Source: Deltaproteobacteria bacterium
Lineage (GTDB): Bacteria > Desulfobacterota > Desulfuromonadia > Desulfuromonadales > JAAYDE01
Assembly (NCBI GenBank): GCA_016934985.1
Contig: JAFGRU010000027.1
Location: forward strand, 1 to 64,000
Direction: 5' to 3'
Length of the DNA stretch: 64,000 bases
Below the pieces are notes generated by a model. It saw only the letters and a program-made list of their open reading frames with translations. It was not told where the DNA came from and ran no database searches. Position numbers and translations under genes: made by a program. This document shows positions 44,710-52,452 of the stretch, piece after piece. The number at the start of each line of letters is the position of its first letter. The first letter of the stretch is position 1.

Positions 44710-46185
44710 ATGTCATATGATTCGATTATCATCGGGGCCGGTCTTTCAGGCCTGACCTGCGCTCTGCTGTTGGGCCGCAGCGGCAGGAAGGTCCTTGTCC
44801 TCGAGCAAAACGCCCATGTTGCTCCTTTGGTCAGAGGTTTCAACAGGAACGGTCTTTATTTTGACAGCGGATTCCATTATGCCGGCGGCTTGGGTGATGA
44901 CGGCCCTTTAGACCTGTTTTTCCGCCATCTTGGCCTGGCGGGCAAGCTAAACCTGTTTCCATTTGCCCAGGATGGCTTTGACGGCCTGCGGCTGTCGGCA
45001 ACGGGTCAGGACTTTTTTCTGCCGGTTGGCCTGGCTAATATCGAGACGGTCCTGTCTGACAGGTTCCCGCAAGCCCGGGAAAAGATCTCTGCCTTTTTGC
45101 TGGAGGTCTCTTCCCGATGGCGGAATTTCCCCTATCTTGATCTGGACGTTGATCTCGCCGATTTCGGCATAAAAGTCGTTCACGGAATGTCTCTGCAGGA
45201 ACGCCTGCGGGAATTTGAGCCCTGGCCGCAATTGCAGGGCATTCTTTCCATGCATAGCCTGCTTTATGGCCTGCCTCCGGAATCGGTTTCGGTTTCTTTC
45301 AATGCAGTGGTTGCAGGATCCTACTATCATTCTGCTCATGGGATTGTTGGTGGCGGGCGCAGCTTAATAAACGCTTTTCAGGATCTGCTGGCAGAGGCCG
45401 ATGTTGAAATTCTCTGTAACAAGGATGTTGCCGGTGTTTTGACCGGGAATCATGGCGTCTCCGGGGTGCGATTGACTTCCGGTGAGGAGTTCCCGGCCGG
45501 GGAAGTGGTAGCCACTTTGAATCCTGGTCTGCTTCCCCAGCTTTTTCCCCCTGGCACCTTCCGGCCGGCTTATTCCAAGCGCTTAATAAATTTACGACAG
45601 ACCTCTTCGGCATATATCGGGTTTTTTCGCACCCGGGGAACGTCCGAGTTTTTGCGGGGACGCAATCTGTTTATCCAGTCCCATCCGGGGATTTTCAACG
45701 GTTCTGCCGATCAGGCCCTGGAGGAACGATCTTTTTATGTGACTGGCGCTGACCAGGGCAGTAGTGGTGGAATAAACGGGGTGGTCTGTATTGTGCCGGC
45801 GCGTTATGATGAAGTGTCCTGCTGGCAGGCGCCGGGGCCGGGCCGTCCCGAGGGGTATATTGCCTGGAAAAAGGAAATTGGCGAGCGCTTGTTGACGATG
45901 TTAAAGAAGAGCTGTCCGGAGATTTCGGAGCCTGAGCTGGTCGAACTGGGAACTCCGCTGACTTTCTGCCGATATTCCCGGGCAAACGAAGGCGCTGTTT
46001 ATGGTACAGGTCATTGGCTCGGGCAATATAATCCTCATCCGGCGACCCGTCTTCCCGGACTTTTCCTTTCCGGCCAGGCAGTCACTGCACCCGGCCTTTT
46101 GGGTGCCATAACGGCTGCCTACCTGACTTGCGGGTCGATTCTCGGGCACGAGCATTTGCGTGGAGAATTAAGAACATGCCGTTAG
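44710..46185 (+). CDS. CrtI/phytoene-desaturase-like FAD oxidoreductase, 491 aa
   Basis: The start at ATG 44710 gives MSYDSIIIGAGLSGLTCALL, a dinucleotide-binding GxGxxG with ELEQN-type acidic residue (VLVLEQN). The middle has FDSGFHYAGGLGDDG, GGGRSLINAFQDLLAEADVEI and the late FAD contact GTPLTFCRYSRANEGAVYG. It ends GLFLSGQAVTAPGLLGAITAAYLTCGS. This is the carotenoid desaturase/isomerase type of NAD(P)/FAD enzyme. It could desaturate, isomerise or otherwise oxidise a polyene intermediate. It is not part of the minimal aryl polyene set and its product here is unknown. Its stop lies inside the next gene, so the two overlap by 10 bases. Confidence 0.88.
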   Translation: MSYDSIIIGAGLSGLTCALLLGRSGRKVLVLEQNAHVAPLVRGFNRNGLYFDSGFHYAGGLGDDGPLDLFFRHLGLAGKLNLFPFAQDGFDGLRLSATGQDFFLPVGLANIETVLSDRFPQAREKISAFLLEVSSRWRNFPYLDLDVDLADFGIKVVHGMSLQERLREFEPWPQLQGILSMHSLLYGLPPESVSVSFNAVVAGSYYHSAHGIVGGGRSLINAFQDLLAEADVEILCNKDVAGVLTGNHGVSGVRLTSGEEFPAGEVVATLNPGLLPQLFPPGTFRPAYSKRLINLRQTSSAYIGFFRTRGTSEFLRGRNLFIQSHPGIFNGSADQALEERSFYVTGADQGSSGGINGVVCIVPARYDEVSCWQAPGPGRPEGYIAWKKEIGERLLTMLKKSCPEISEPELVELGTPLTFCRYSRANEGAVYGTGHWLGQYNPHPATRLPGLFLSGQAVTAPGLLGAITAAYLTCGSILGHEHLRGELRTCR

Positions 46186-47411
46186 CTTCAGTTGTCGTAT
46201 CCGGAATTGGCATCATTTCGCCTTTGGGAAATAGTTTTCCTGAATTGATGGAAGGCTTGCAGGCCGGATGTTCCGGAGTTCGCATAATTCCCGGTCTTGA
46301 GAAGATTGGCGGTCTGCGGCCCCGCCTGGGGGCTGTTGTAAGCGGGGTCGACGAAAAAAAAATCCCCCGGAAATTTCGTCGCTCCATGTCGGCCATGTCG
46401 GTTTTTGCTTATTTGGCCAGTCAACAGGCCCTGGAAATGGCCGGCTATCCCGAAGGACAGCTGGGTTCGGGAGCTTTGGGGGTCATTATTGGCTCGACGC
46501 TGGGGAGTACCACCACCAGTGAGGATTTTTTTAAAGATTTTTTTCGTGATTACAGCCTGGAACGAATGAAAACGGGGCTGTTTTTTCGAATGATGGGCCA
46601 CTCCTGTGCGGCAAATGTTGCCCAATCGCTGGGAATCACGGGTCGGGTCCTGGCTCCTTCCGCCGCTTGTGCAACAAGTTGTCAGGCGGTTGGTTACGCT
46701 TATGAGCAGATTGCCATGGGGCGTCAGGAGGCCATTCTCTGTGGAGGTGCCGACGAATTTCATCCCTTGACTGTGGCAACTTTTGATATTATGCATGCCG
46801 CTTCGACCGAATTCAATCTGCAGCCCGATGCCGCGCCGCGGCCCTTTGACAGCCTTCGGGACGGCATGGTTTGCGGTGAAGGCAGCGGGGTCCTGCTGTT
46901 GGAAAATAAAGAGTCCGCCCGGAAGCGTGGGGCGCGGATTCTGGCAGAAGTGGTGGGTTTTGCCACCACTTCCGACACTTCCAGTATTGCCAATCCCGAT
47001 GTCGGAGCGATGGTCACCTGCATGCGCCTGGCCATGGAGGATGCCGGGTGCTCCGCAGAGGAAATTGATTATGTTAATGCGCATGCCACTGGGACTATTC
47101 AGGGTGATAATGCCGAAGCGGAAGCGATCCGGCAGTTTTTCGGCGACAGGGTTCCGGTCAGCAGCCTGAAAGGGCACCTTGGCCATACCATGGCCGCCAG
47201 CGGAGCCATTGAACTTGCAGGGAGTATCGGCATGCTGCAGCATCAGGAATTGATCGCAACCCGCAACCTGGAGCAAGTTGATGTGAACTGCGCCGGCATA
47301 AATTGTTTTCAGAAAAATCATTCCCAGCCGCTCAAGACTGTTCTGAAAAACAATTTTGCCATGGGTGGAATAAATTCAACAATAATCTTAAAAGGATATC
47401 AGGATGACTGA
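46176..47411 (+). CDS. Beta-ketoacyl-ACP synthase II (FabF-like)
   Basis: Start at ATG 46176, overlapping the end of the FAD-enzyme gene. The 411 residues keep the full triad: Cys165 in APSAACATSCQ, His303 in NAHATGTIQGD, Lys332 and His337 in LKGHLGHTMAA. Active condensing enzyme. Immediately followed, with an 8-base overlap, by the ACP gene, which suggests that the two proteins work together, perhaps in priming with the aryl unit or in the main elongation. Which of the three ketosynthases starts the chain cannot be read from the sequence. Confidence 0.93.
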   Translation: MPLASVVVSGIGIISPLGNSFPELMEGLQAGCSGVRIIPGLEKIGGLRPRLGAVVSGVDEKKIPRKFRRSMSAMSVFAYLASQQALEMAGYPEGQLGSGALGVIIGSTLGSTTTSEDFFKDFFRDYSLERMKTGLFFRMMGHSCAANVAQSLGITGRVLAPSAACATSCQAVGYAYEQIAMGRQEAILCGGADEFHPLTVATFDIMHAASTEFNLQPDAAPRPFDSLRDGMVCGEGSGVLLLENKESARKRGARILAEVVGFATTSDTSSIANPDVGAMVTCMRLAMEDAGCSAEEIDYVNAHATGTIQGDNAEAEAIRQFFGDRVPVSSLKGHLGHTMAASGAIELAGSIGMLQHQELIATRNLEQVDVNCAGINCFQKNHSQPLKTVLKNNFAMGGINSTIILKGYQDD

Positions 47412-47658
47412 GCAGGAAGTGATTGAGTTGATTGATTCAAGCCTTGCGGAAGAATTCGAGCTTGAACGTGCCGATATGATTCCCGAGGCGAATCTTTATG
47501 AAGACCTGGGCCTGGACAGCCTGGATACGGTCGATATGGTGATTGTTCTGGAGAGTGCTTTCAATTTTAAAATTCGTGAAGAAGAAGCGGTTCGTGAAAT
47601 CCGCACCCTTGGAGACATTCACCGTTTTGTTCTGAGTAAAGTCGAACAACATTCATAA
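47404..47658 (+). CDS. Acyl carrier protein, 84 aa
   Basis: A small acidic helical protein with the phosphopantetheine site at Ser39 in DLGLDSLDTVDMV. It carries the aryl starter and the growing polyene chain as thioesters. The ATG overlaps the stop of the preceding ketosynthase. It is the only ACP visible in the window, whereas described aryl polyene clusters have two; the second may lie to the right of the edge. Confidence 0.95.
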   Translation: MTEQEVIELIDSSLAEEFELERADMIPEANLYEDLGLDSLDTVDMVIVLESAFNFKIREEEAVREIRTLGDIHRFVLSKVEQHS

Positions 47659-47675
47659 AAACCAGGGACGTATCG

Positions 47676-48473
47676 ATGGCAACCGATAGTCAGTGTGCAG
47701 CATCCGGTGGTTCTGCCGTATCAGCATTAAGCATTTTTTTGATGAATCTCTGGGCCTATCCGTCGCTGGTGCTTTGGACGTTCTTCGGCATTCTTGTCTT
47801 TCCATTTCTTTTCAGCGTCCTCTGGTTGTTTTTGCGCTGGCCGACAGGCCGCCTGACCCGCTGGTTTATCTGGATGTACGGGCGCGGCTGGCTCCTGCTG
47901 ATGAGCCCCTTTGTTCAGTTCCGGCGAGAGAATATGGGCGTGATCGGGCAGGGAAAGCCTTACCTGTTTACCGTTAACCACCTCTCATTTTTTGATACTT
48001 ACTGCATGGGGCTGCTGCCTGTTTATGATGTTGTTTTTGCTGTCCGGTCCTGGCCCTTTCGCATGCTCTGGTATGGCAGCTTCATGCGGTTGGCCGAGTA
48101 TCTGGATGTCGAAAACGGCAGCCTGGAAGAGACCATCAGCAGAAGCAAAGCTGTGTTTTCCGGGAAAGGAACGGTTTTGTTTTTTCCTGAGGGGCACCGC
48201 AGCCGCGATGGGCAACTGCAACGTTTTTATTCCGGAGGTTTCAATGTGGCGATTGCCGGCGGGGTGCCGATAATACCCCTGTGTATCACCGGCACCGACA
48301 GGTTCCTCCCCCCCGGGCGGAAACTGTTTCATCCCTGTCGCGTTCGCTTGAAAGCTTTGGAGCCGATTGATACCAGGGATTTTCGCGAAGAGAATGGCCA
48401 TGTGCGATTGCGCAAACTTGTTAAAGAGCAGATGAGCGATGCTCTTGAAAAAATGCGTGCCGAGGAAGATTGA
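47676..48473 (+). CDS. PlsC-type 1-acyl-glycerol-phosphate acyltransferase-like protein, 265 aa
   Basis: An N-terminal membrane segment (about 28-53, YPSLVLWTFFGILVFPFLFS) is followed by the acyltransferase motif H102-x4-D107 (NHLSFFD). Block III-like FFPEGHRSRDG and GGVPIIPLCITGTD come later. Inner-membrane enzyme that moves an acyl chain from ACP or CoA to a hydroxyl. Here it probably builds the glycerol-lipid anchor of the aryl polyene, as proposed for acyltransferases of APE and flexirubin clusters. The ligase gene downstream overlaps its stop (TGATG). Confidence 0.9.
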   Translation: MATDSQCAASGGSAVSALSIFLMNLWAYPSLVLWTFFGILVFPFLFSVLWLFLRWPTGRLTRWFIWMYGRGWLLLMSPFVQFRRENMGVIGQGKPYLFTVNHLSFFDTYCMGLLPVYDVVFAVRSWPFRMLWYGSFMRLAEYLDVENGSLEETISRSKAVFSGKGTVLFFPEGHRSRDGQLQRFYSGGFNVAIAGGVPIIPLCITGTDRFLPPGRKLFHPCRVRLKALEPIDTRDFREENGHVRLRKLVKEQMSDALEKMRAEED

Positions 48474-49789
48474 TGACTGTATGTGAATCAAAGGGGCCGG
48501 ACTTTGCCTCCCACGAGGAAATTGCCGGTAGGCAATTAATTCTTCTTCAGCGCCATTTATCTTATCTGCAACAGTTTTCTCCCTATTACAAAGAGTTGTT
48601 TCGCCGGCACCATTTTTCTCCTGAAGGTTTCCGGTCGCTTGCCGATCTGGCCAAATTGCCCCTGGTGGGCAAAGCTGATCTGACCGAGCATAACCGGGAT
48701 TTCCTTGCAGTTTCGGAAGATGAAATCGTAGACATCTGCCAGACCTCGGGCACCACTGGAAACCCTGTCACCCTTTGGCAGACGGAAGCAGATCTGCAAC
48801 GTCTTGCCCGTAACGAACAGTTGGCTTTTTCCATCGCCGCAATAAAAAAATCCGACCGGGTCCTTATCGGTGCGGCTCTCGACCGGGTTTTCATGGCGGG
48901 GCTTGCGTATTTCCTCGGGTTGCGGGAAATTGGCGCCACAGCGATCCGGGCAGGGTCCGGGCAGCCGGCCCTGGTGGCGGAATTGATTCGCCGGCAACGG
49001 CCGAATGTGCTGGTCGGAGTGCCGAGTCTGCTTTTGGATCTGGCGCAATTTTTTGCTGAAAATGGGCAGAATCCTGGAGACCTTGGAGTCGAGAAACTGA
49101 TTTGTATCGGCGAACCGGTTCGGGATGACGCATTGAATCTTTCGTCCCTGGGTTTGCTCCTTGAGGAAAACTGGCGGGCAAAAGTGCTTGGAACTTATGC
49201 CAGCACCGAGATGGCAACTTCTTTTGCCGATTGTACATATGGTTGCGGCGGGCATTTGCAGCCGGAGCTGATGGTGGTTGAGATTGTTGATGACCAAGGG
49301 CAGCCTGTTGCCGATGGGGAAGTGGGGGAGGTCGTAGCCACGCCGCTGGGTGTCGAGGGGACGCCGCTGCTTCGTTATCGTACGGGTGATGTCGCCCGTT
49401 TACACAGGGAAACTTGCCGTTGTGGCCGAAGAACGCCGCGATTGGGGCCTATCCTCGGGCGTCGGGCCCAGATGCTGAAATGCCGCGGAGCCACTTTTTT
49501 CCCAGCTGCGATCGGAAGTGCTTTGCAGGAAGTAAAAGGCGTTCAGGGGCATTATCTCGAGGTTTATTCTGATTTTAATCTTTCCGACCGGCTTCGGGTC
49601 ATCGTTGGGTCCGGCGATACGGGCCTGAATGCGAAGGCTATTGCTGAGCGGATTGCGGCGAAAACCCGGATCAAGCCGGAAGTGATCCTGGTCGCTCCTG
49701 AAAAGGTCAGGGAAAAAACCATCAGGCCCGATCAGCGAAAGCCGGTCACCTTTTTTGATTTCCGGGATCGTCATTCTGAACAGGAATAA
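48473..49789 (+). CDS. Aryl-acid AMP-forming ligase (PaaK-like; ApeH-like role)
   Basis: A 438-residue phenylacetate-CoA-ligase-type adenylating enzyme. The phosphate loop is QTSGTTGNPVT (about 90-100), the aromatic/adenine motif is GTYASTEMATSF, and the hinge/ribose region LLRYRTGDVAR is followed by CRCGRRTPRLG, whose cysteines are usual in this family. It should activate an aryl carboxylate, here most likely 4-coumarate from the neighbouring ammonia lyase, and load it on CoA or the ACP. Start ATG 48473 overlaps the preceding stop; the lyase begins 1 base after its own stop. Confidence 0.9.
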   Translation: MTVCESKGPDFASHEEIAGRQLILLQRHLSYLQQFSPYYKELFRRHHFSPEGFRSLADLAKLPLVGKADLTEHNRDFLAVSEDEIVDICQTSGTTGNPVTLWQTEADLQRLARNEQLAFSIAAIKKSDRVLIGAALDRVFMAGLAYFLGLREIGATAIRAGSGQPALVAELIRRQRPNVLVGVPSLLLDLAQFFAENGQNPGDLGVEKLICIGEPVRDDALNLSSLGLLLEENWRAKVLGTYASTEMATSFADCTYGCGGHLQPELMVVEIVDDQGQPVADGEVGEVVATPLGVEGTPLLRYRTGDVARLHRETCRCGRRTPRLGPILGRRAQMLKCRGATFFPAAIGSALQEVKGVQGHYLEVYSDFNLSDRLRVIVGSGDTGLNAKAIAERIAAKTRIKPEVILVAPEKVREKTIRPDQRKPVTFFDFRDRHSEQE

Positions 49790-49790
49790 T

Positions 49791-51380
49791 ATGGCTGAAA
49801 AAGAAACGGTTGTTCTAAATGGATGTGATCTGACCATTGACGATATTGTAGCCATTGGTGTCGGTGACAAGCAGGTCGCCCTGGATCCGCAGGCTGTTGA
49901 ACGTTGCCTGGCAAGTCGTCGCTTTCTCGAAGAGGAAATCGCCGCGAAAAGGGTTATTTACGGGGTCAACACCTCCTTTGGGCCCATGTGCAACAAGATC
50001 ATTGATGATCAGCAGATAGAGGCTTTGCAGGTCAATCTGATCCGCAGTCATGCCGCCGGCCTTGGTGATCCCCTCAAGGACTACATTGCCATTGCTGTGA
50101 TGGCCGTGCGTTTGAACACTCTTGTTAAAGGATTCAGCGGCGTACGGATCGAACTCCTTGAACATTTGCAGTGGCTTGTCAATCAGCGGGTTGCCGCCTA
50201 TATCCCTGAGATAGGGAGTGTTGGTGCATCTGGAGACCTCGTTCACCTGGCCCATCTGGCTCTGGCCGTTATCGGAGAGGGTAAGCTTTATTATCGCGGT
50301 GAATTGCGTGATGCAGAAGCCGTTTATAATGAACTCGGGCGGGGGCCGATGATGCTGAGCTTCAAGGAAGGCATTGCCCTCATGAATGGGACCAGTGCGA
50401 TGACGGCACTGGCGGCATTCGCTATTTTCGGGGCTCGGAAATTACTGAATATTGCTTGTTTGACCGGTGCATTTGCCATGGAAATCTTCGGAGGGATAGA
50501 CGATGCCTTCGATGAGGACCTTCATCTGGTCAAGCCGCATCAAGGTCAGGTGGCTGTGGCCAAGACGATTCGGAAGCTTTTCCAGGGCTCGGGGAATATC
50601 ACCCTGCGTTCCGAAATGCATGATTTGATACGCAAACAAAAGTCGGATGAACCGGTCTTTGAAACCAGTATCAATGTGCAGGATGTCTACTCGGTTCGGT
50701 GTACTCCGCAGGTCCTGGCGCCTGTCGCCGAATCGATTGGTCTGGCGGAGAAGGTTGTGGAGACCGAAGCCAATTCTTCCAATGACAACCCGATCGTTAT
50801 TCCGGAAAAGAAAAAAATTATTCATGGAGGCAATTTTCACGGCCAGAGCATTGGTTTTATCATGGATACTCTCTGCATGGCTGTAACCACTTTATGCAAT
50901 CTGTCGGAACGGCGTATCAACAAGTTCCTTGACCGGAATCTCAATGAAGGTTTGCCGGAATTTCTCATCCCCGGTCCCGTGGGTCTGACCATGGGTTTCA
51001 TGGGGGCGCAGTACCTGGCGACATCAGCTACCGCCGAGAACCGTCAGTTGGCTAACCCCGTCAGTACCAATTCCATCAGTTGCAATGCTTCCAATCAGGA
51101 TGTCGTCAGCATGGGAACGGTTGCGGCGAGAAAAGCCTTTAAATCTGTGAGCCTTGCCAAACATATTGTTACTCTGGAGATTCTTGCCGATTTGCAGGCC
51201 CTGGCGTTTCGAAATGCCGATAAGCTCGGGTACGCCACCGGAAAAATTTATCGGATTCTGAATCAGGATTTCTCCGTTTATGACAATCGGAGAATTTTTC
51301 ATGACGATCTGGTGATTTTCCGGAAGCTTCTTTTCTCCAGTCAGCTGTTTGATGATTTGTCAATCTACTGGGATGAGTAA
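49791..51380 (+). CDS. Aromatic amino acid ammonia lyase, probably tyrosine ammonia lyase
   Basis: A member of the MIO-dependent lyase family: the Ala-Ser-Gly triad that cyclises to MIO is residues 146-148 (VGASGDL). Tyr57 (YGVNTSFGP) and other active-site residues are present (SSNDNPIV, HGGNFHGQ). The selectivity position reads NLIRSHAAG (Ser86-His87), as in histidine lyases and also in the flexirubin tyrosine ammonia lyase of Flavobacterium. Histidine-degradation genes are absent, and an aryl-acid ligase adjoins directly. Together these favour deamination of tyrosine to 4-coumarate as starter for the polyene. Start ATG 49791, 529 residues. Histidine or phenylalanine as substrate remains possible. 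Confidence 0.87.
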   Translation: MAEKETVVLNGCDLTIDDIVAIGVGDKQVALDPQAVERCLASRRFLEEEIAAKRVIYGVNTSFGPMCNKIIDDQQIEALQVNLIRSHAAGLGDPLKDYIAIAVMAVRLNTLVKGFSGVRIELLEHLQWLVNQRVAAYIPEIGSVGASGDLVHLAHLALAVIGEGKLYYRGELRDAEAVYNELGRGPMMLSFKEGIALMNGTSAMTALAAFAIFGARKLLNIACLTGAFAMEIFGGIDDAFDEDLHLVKPHQGQVAVAKTIRKLFQGSGNITLRSEMHDLIRKQKSDEPVFETSINVQDVYSVRCTPQVLAPVAESIGLAEKVVETEANSSNDNPIVIPEKKKIIHGGNFHGQSIGFIMDTLCMAVTTLCNLSERRINKFLDRNLNEGLPEFLIPGPVGLTMGFMGAQYLATSATAENRQLANPVSTNSISCNASNQDVVSMGTVAARKAFKSVSLAKHIVTLEILADLQALAFRNADKLGYATGKIYRILNQDFSVYDNRRIFHDDLVIFRKLLFSSQLFDDLSIYWDE

Positions 51381-51805
51381 TGTCGGAGTTGACCCTTCCA
51401 ATGAATGCCGAAGAGCTGATGCCTCATCGCCTGCCGATGCGTCTCGTCGACCAGGTGTTTGAGGTTGAAGATGGCAAAGGAGTCATCAAGGCGCTTGTCC
51501 GGAGCGACTGCTTTCTGGTTGATGAGGCGGGCCGGTTGGAAGATAGTGCCCTGATCGAGCTTCTTGCTCAAAGCTTTGCAGCCTTGAAGGGTTATCGTGA
51601 TCGCAGAGATGGAAAGCCGGTCCGGCAGGGTTTTCTAGTCGGAATCAAGAATTTTGCCCGGCTGAAGAGTGTGCAGGCCGGAGATCTTTTGCGGATTGAA
51701 ATATGTACAATTGCTGAGCTGAACGATTTCGCTGTCGCAGATGGGAAAATCTGGTGCGACAGCGAGCTGTTCGCCCATGGTGAAATCAAGGTTTGGATAA
51801 AATAA
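51380..51805 (+). CDS. Hotdog dehydratase subunit (ApeP-like), 141 aa
   Basis: Single hotdog domain with the FabA/FabZ opening LMPHRLPMRLVDQV (residues 13-26) and Glu60 in DSALIELLAQSFAALKGYR on the central helix, where FabZ has its catalytic acid. The HFPG loop with the catalytic His of FabZ is absent. It probably dehydrates 3-hydroxyacyl-ACP together with the second hotdog protein encoded at 55492, which shows the reverse pattern. Its ATG overlaps the stop of the ammonia-lyase gene by one base. Confidence 0.85.
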   Translation: MSELTLPMNAEELMPHRLPMRLVDQVFEVEDGKGVIKALVRSDCFLVDEAGRLEDSALIELLAQSFAALKGYRDRRDGKPVRQGFLVGIKNFARLKSVQAGDLLRIEICTIAELNDFAVADGKIWCDSELFAHGEIKVWIK

Positions 51806-51807
51806 AA

Positions 51808-52452
51808 ATGTTGAAGACCAGCTTGTCAGCCGCAATATCCTTGATTTTGTTTATGGTTGCTCCGGCGCTTTGTTGTGCGGAATCAACGGACCTGAAATCG
51901 TTGCTGAATGAGTTGAAGATTGCTTCTGCCCAAACCCGGACTCTTTCAAGCCGGTTTGTTCAGGAAAAAAATCTGGCGATTTTTTCGGAAAAGCTGCTTT
52001 CACAGGGCCGTTTCGTTTTTCAAAGTCCCGACAGCCTTCGCTGGGAGCTGTTGACTCCCGTGGCTAGCGGTTTTGTCCTGCGTGGTTCGCGAGGTGAACG
52101 TTGGAATAGCCTCAACCGGGAGTTGGAGCGTTTTTCCGTGAAAGACAACCCCATCATGGGCATTGTCGCCCAGCAGCTTCTGGCCTGGGCGCGGGTTGAT
52201 CTTGACTGGCTGGAAAAACGCTATCATATGGAGTTGATAACTCTTAATCCGGCAAGGTTGCGTCTGATGCCCCTGGACCCTGGAGAGGCCGGTTTCATCG
52301 ACTATTTACAAATTCTGTTTGCCGATAATCGCCGCCATGTCGACGAGGTGTTGCTGATGGAAAAGGGAGGAGACAGCACCCTGCTTCGCTTTACCGATGT
52401 TCAGCTCAACATCGAGCTGCCTGAAAATATCTTTTCTCCGCCGGAATTCTGA
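51808..52452 (+). CDS. LolA-like periplasmic lipid carrier of the cluster
   Basis: ATG 51808 lies 2 bases after the preceding stop. A signal peptide (SAAISLILFMVAPALCCAES) is followed by about 190 residues of the LolA/LolB-like half-barrel (SRFVQEKNLAIFSEKLLSQG, SPDSLRWELLTPVASGFVLR, VDEVLLMEKGGDSTLLRFT). In aryl polyene clusters a protein of this fold ferries the lipid through the periplasm to the outer membrane. It is directly followed by the MMPL exporter and the lipoprotein, so the three form an export module. Confidence 0.9.
   Translation: MLKTSLSAAISLILFMVAPALCCAESTDLKSLLNELKIASAQTRTLSSRFVQEKNLAIFSEKLLSQGRFVFQSPDSLRWELLTPVASGFVLRGSRGERWNSLNRELERFSVKDNPIMGIVAQQLLAWARVDLDWLEKRYHMELITLNPARLRLMPLDPGEAGFIDYLQILFADNRRHVDEVLLMEKGGDSTLLRFTDVQLNIELPENIFSPPEF

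Noticed and set aside
46188-47321. Minus-strand 377-codon frame over the second ketosynthase
   Set aside because: Shadow frame; the plus strand has a complete condensing-enzyme triad.
49791-51380. Histidine utilisation (hutH) assignment
   Set aside because: No hut genes nearby, and the pathway context is aryl-acid activation.
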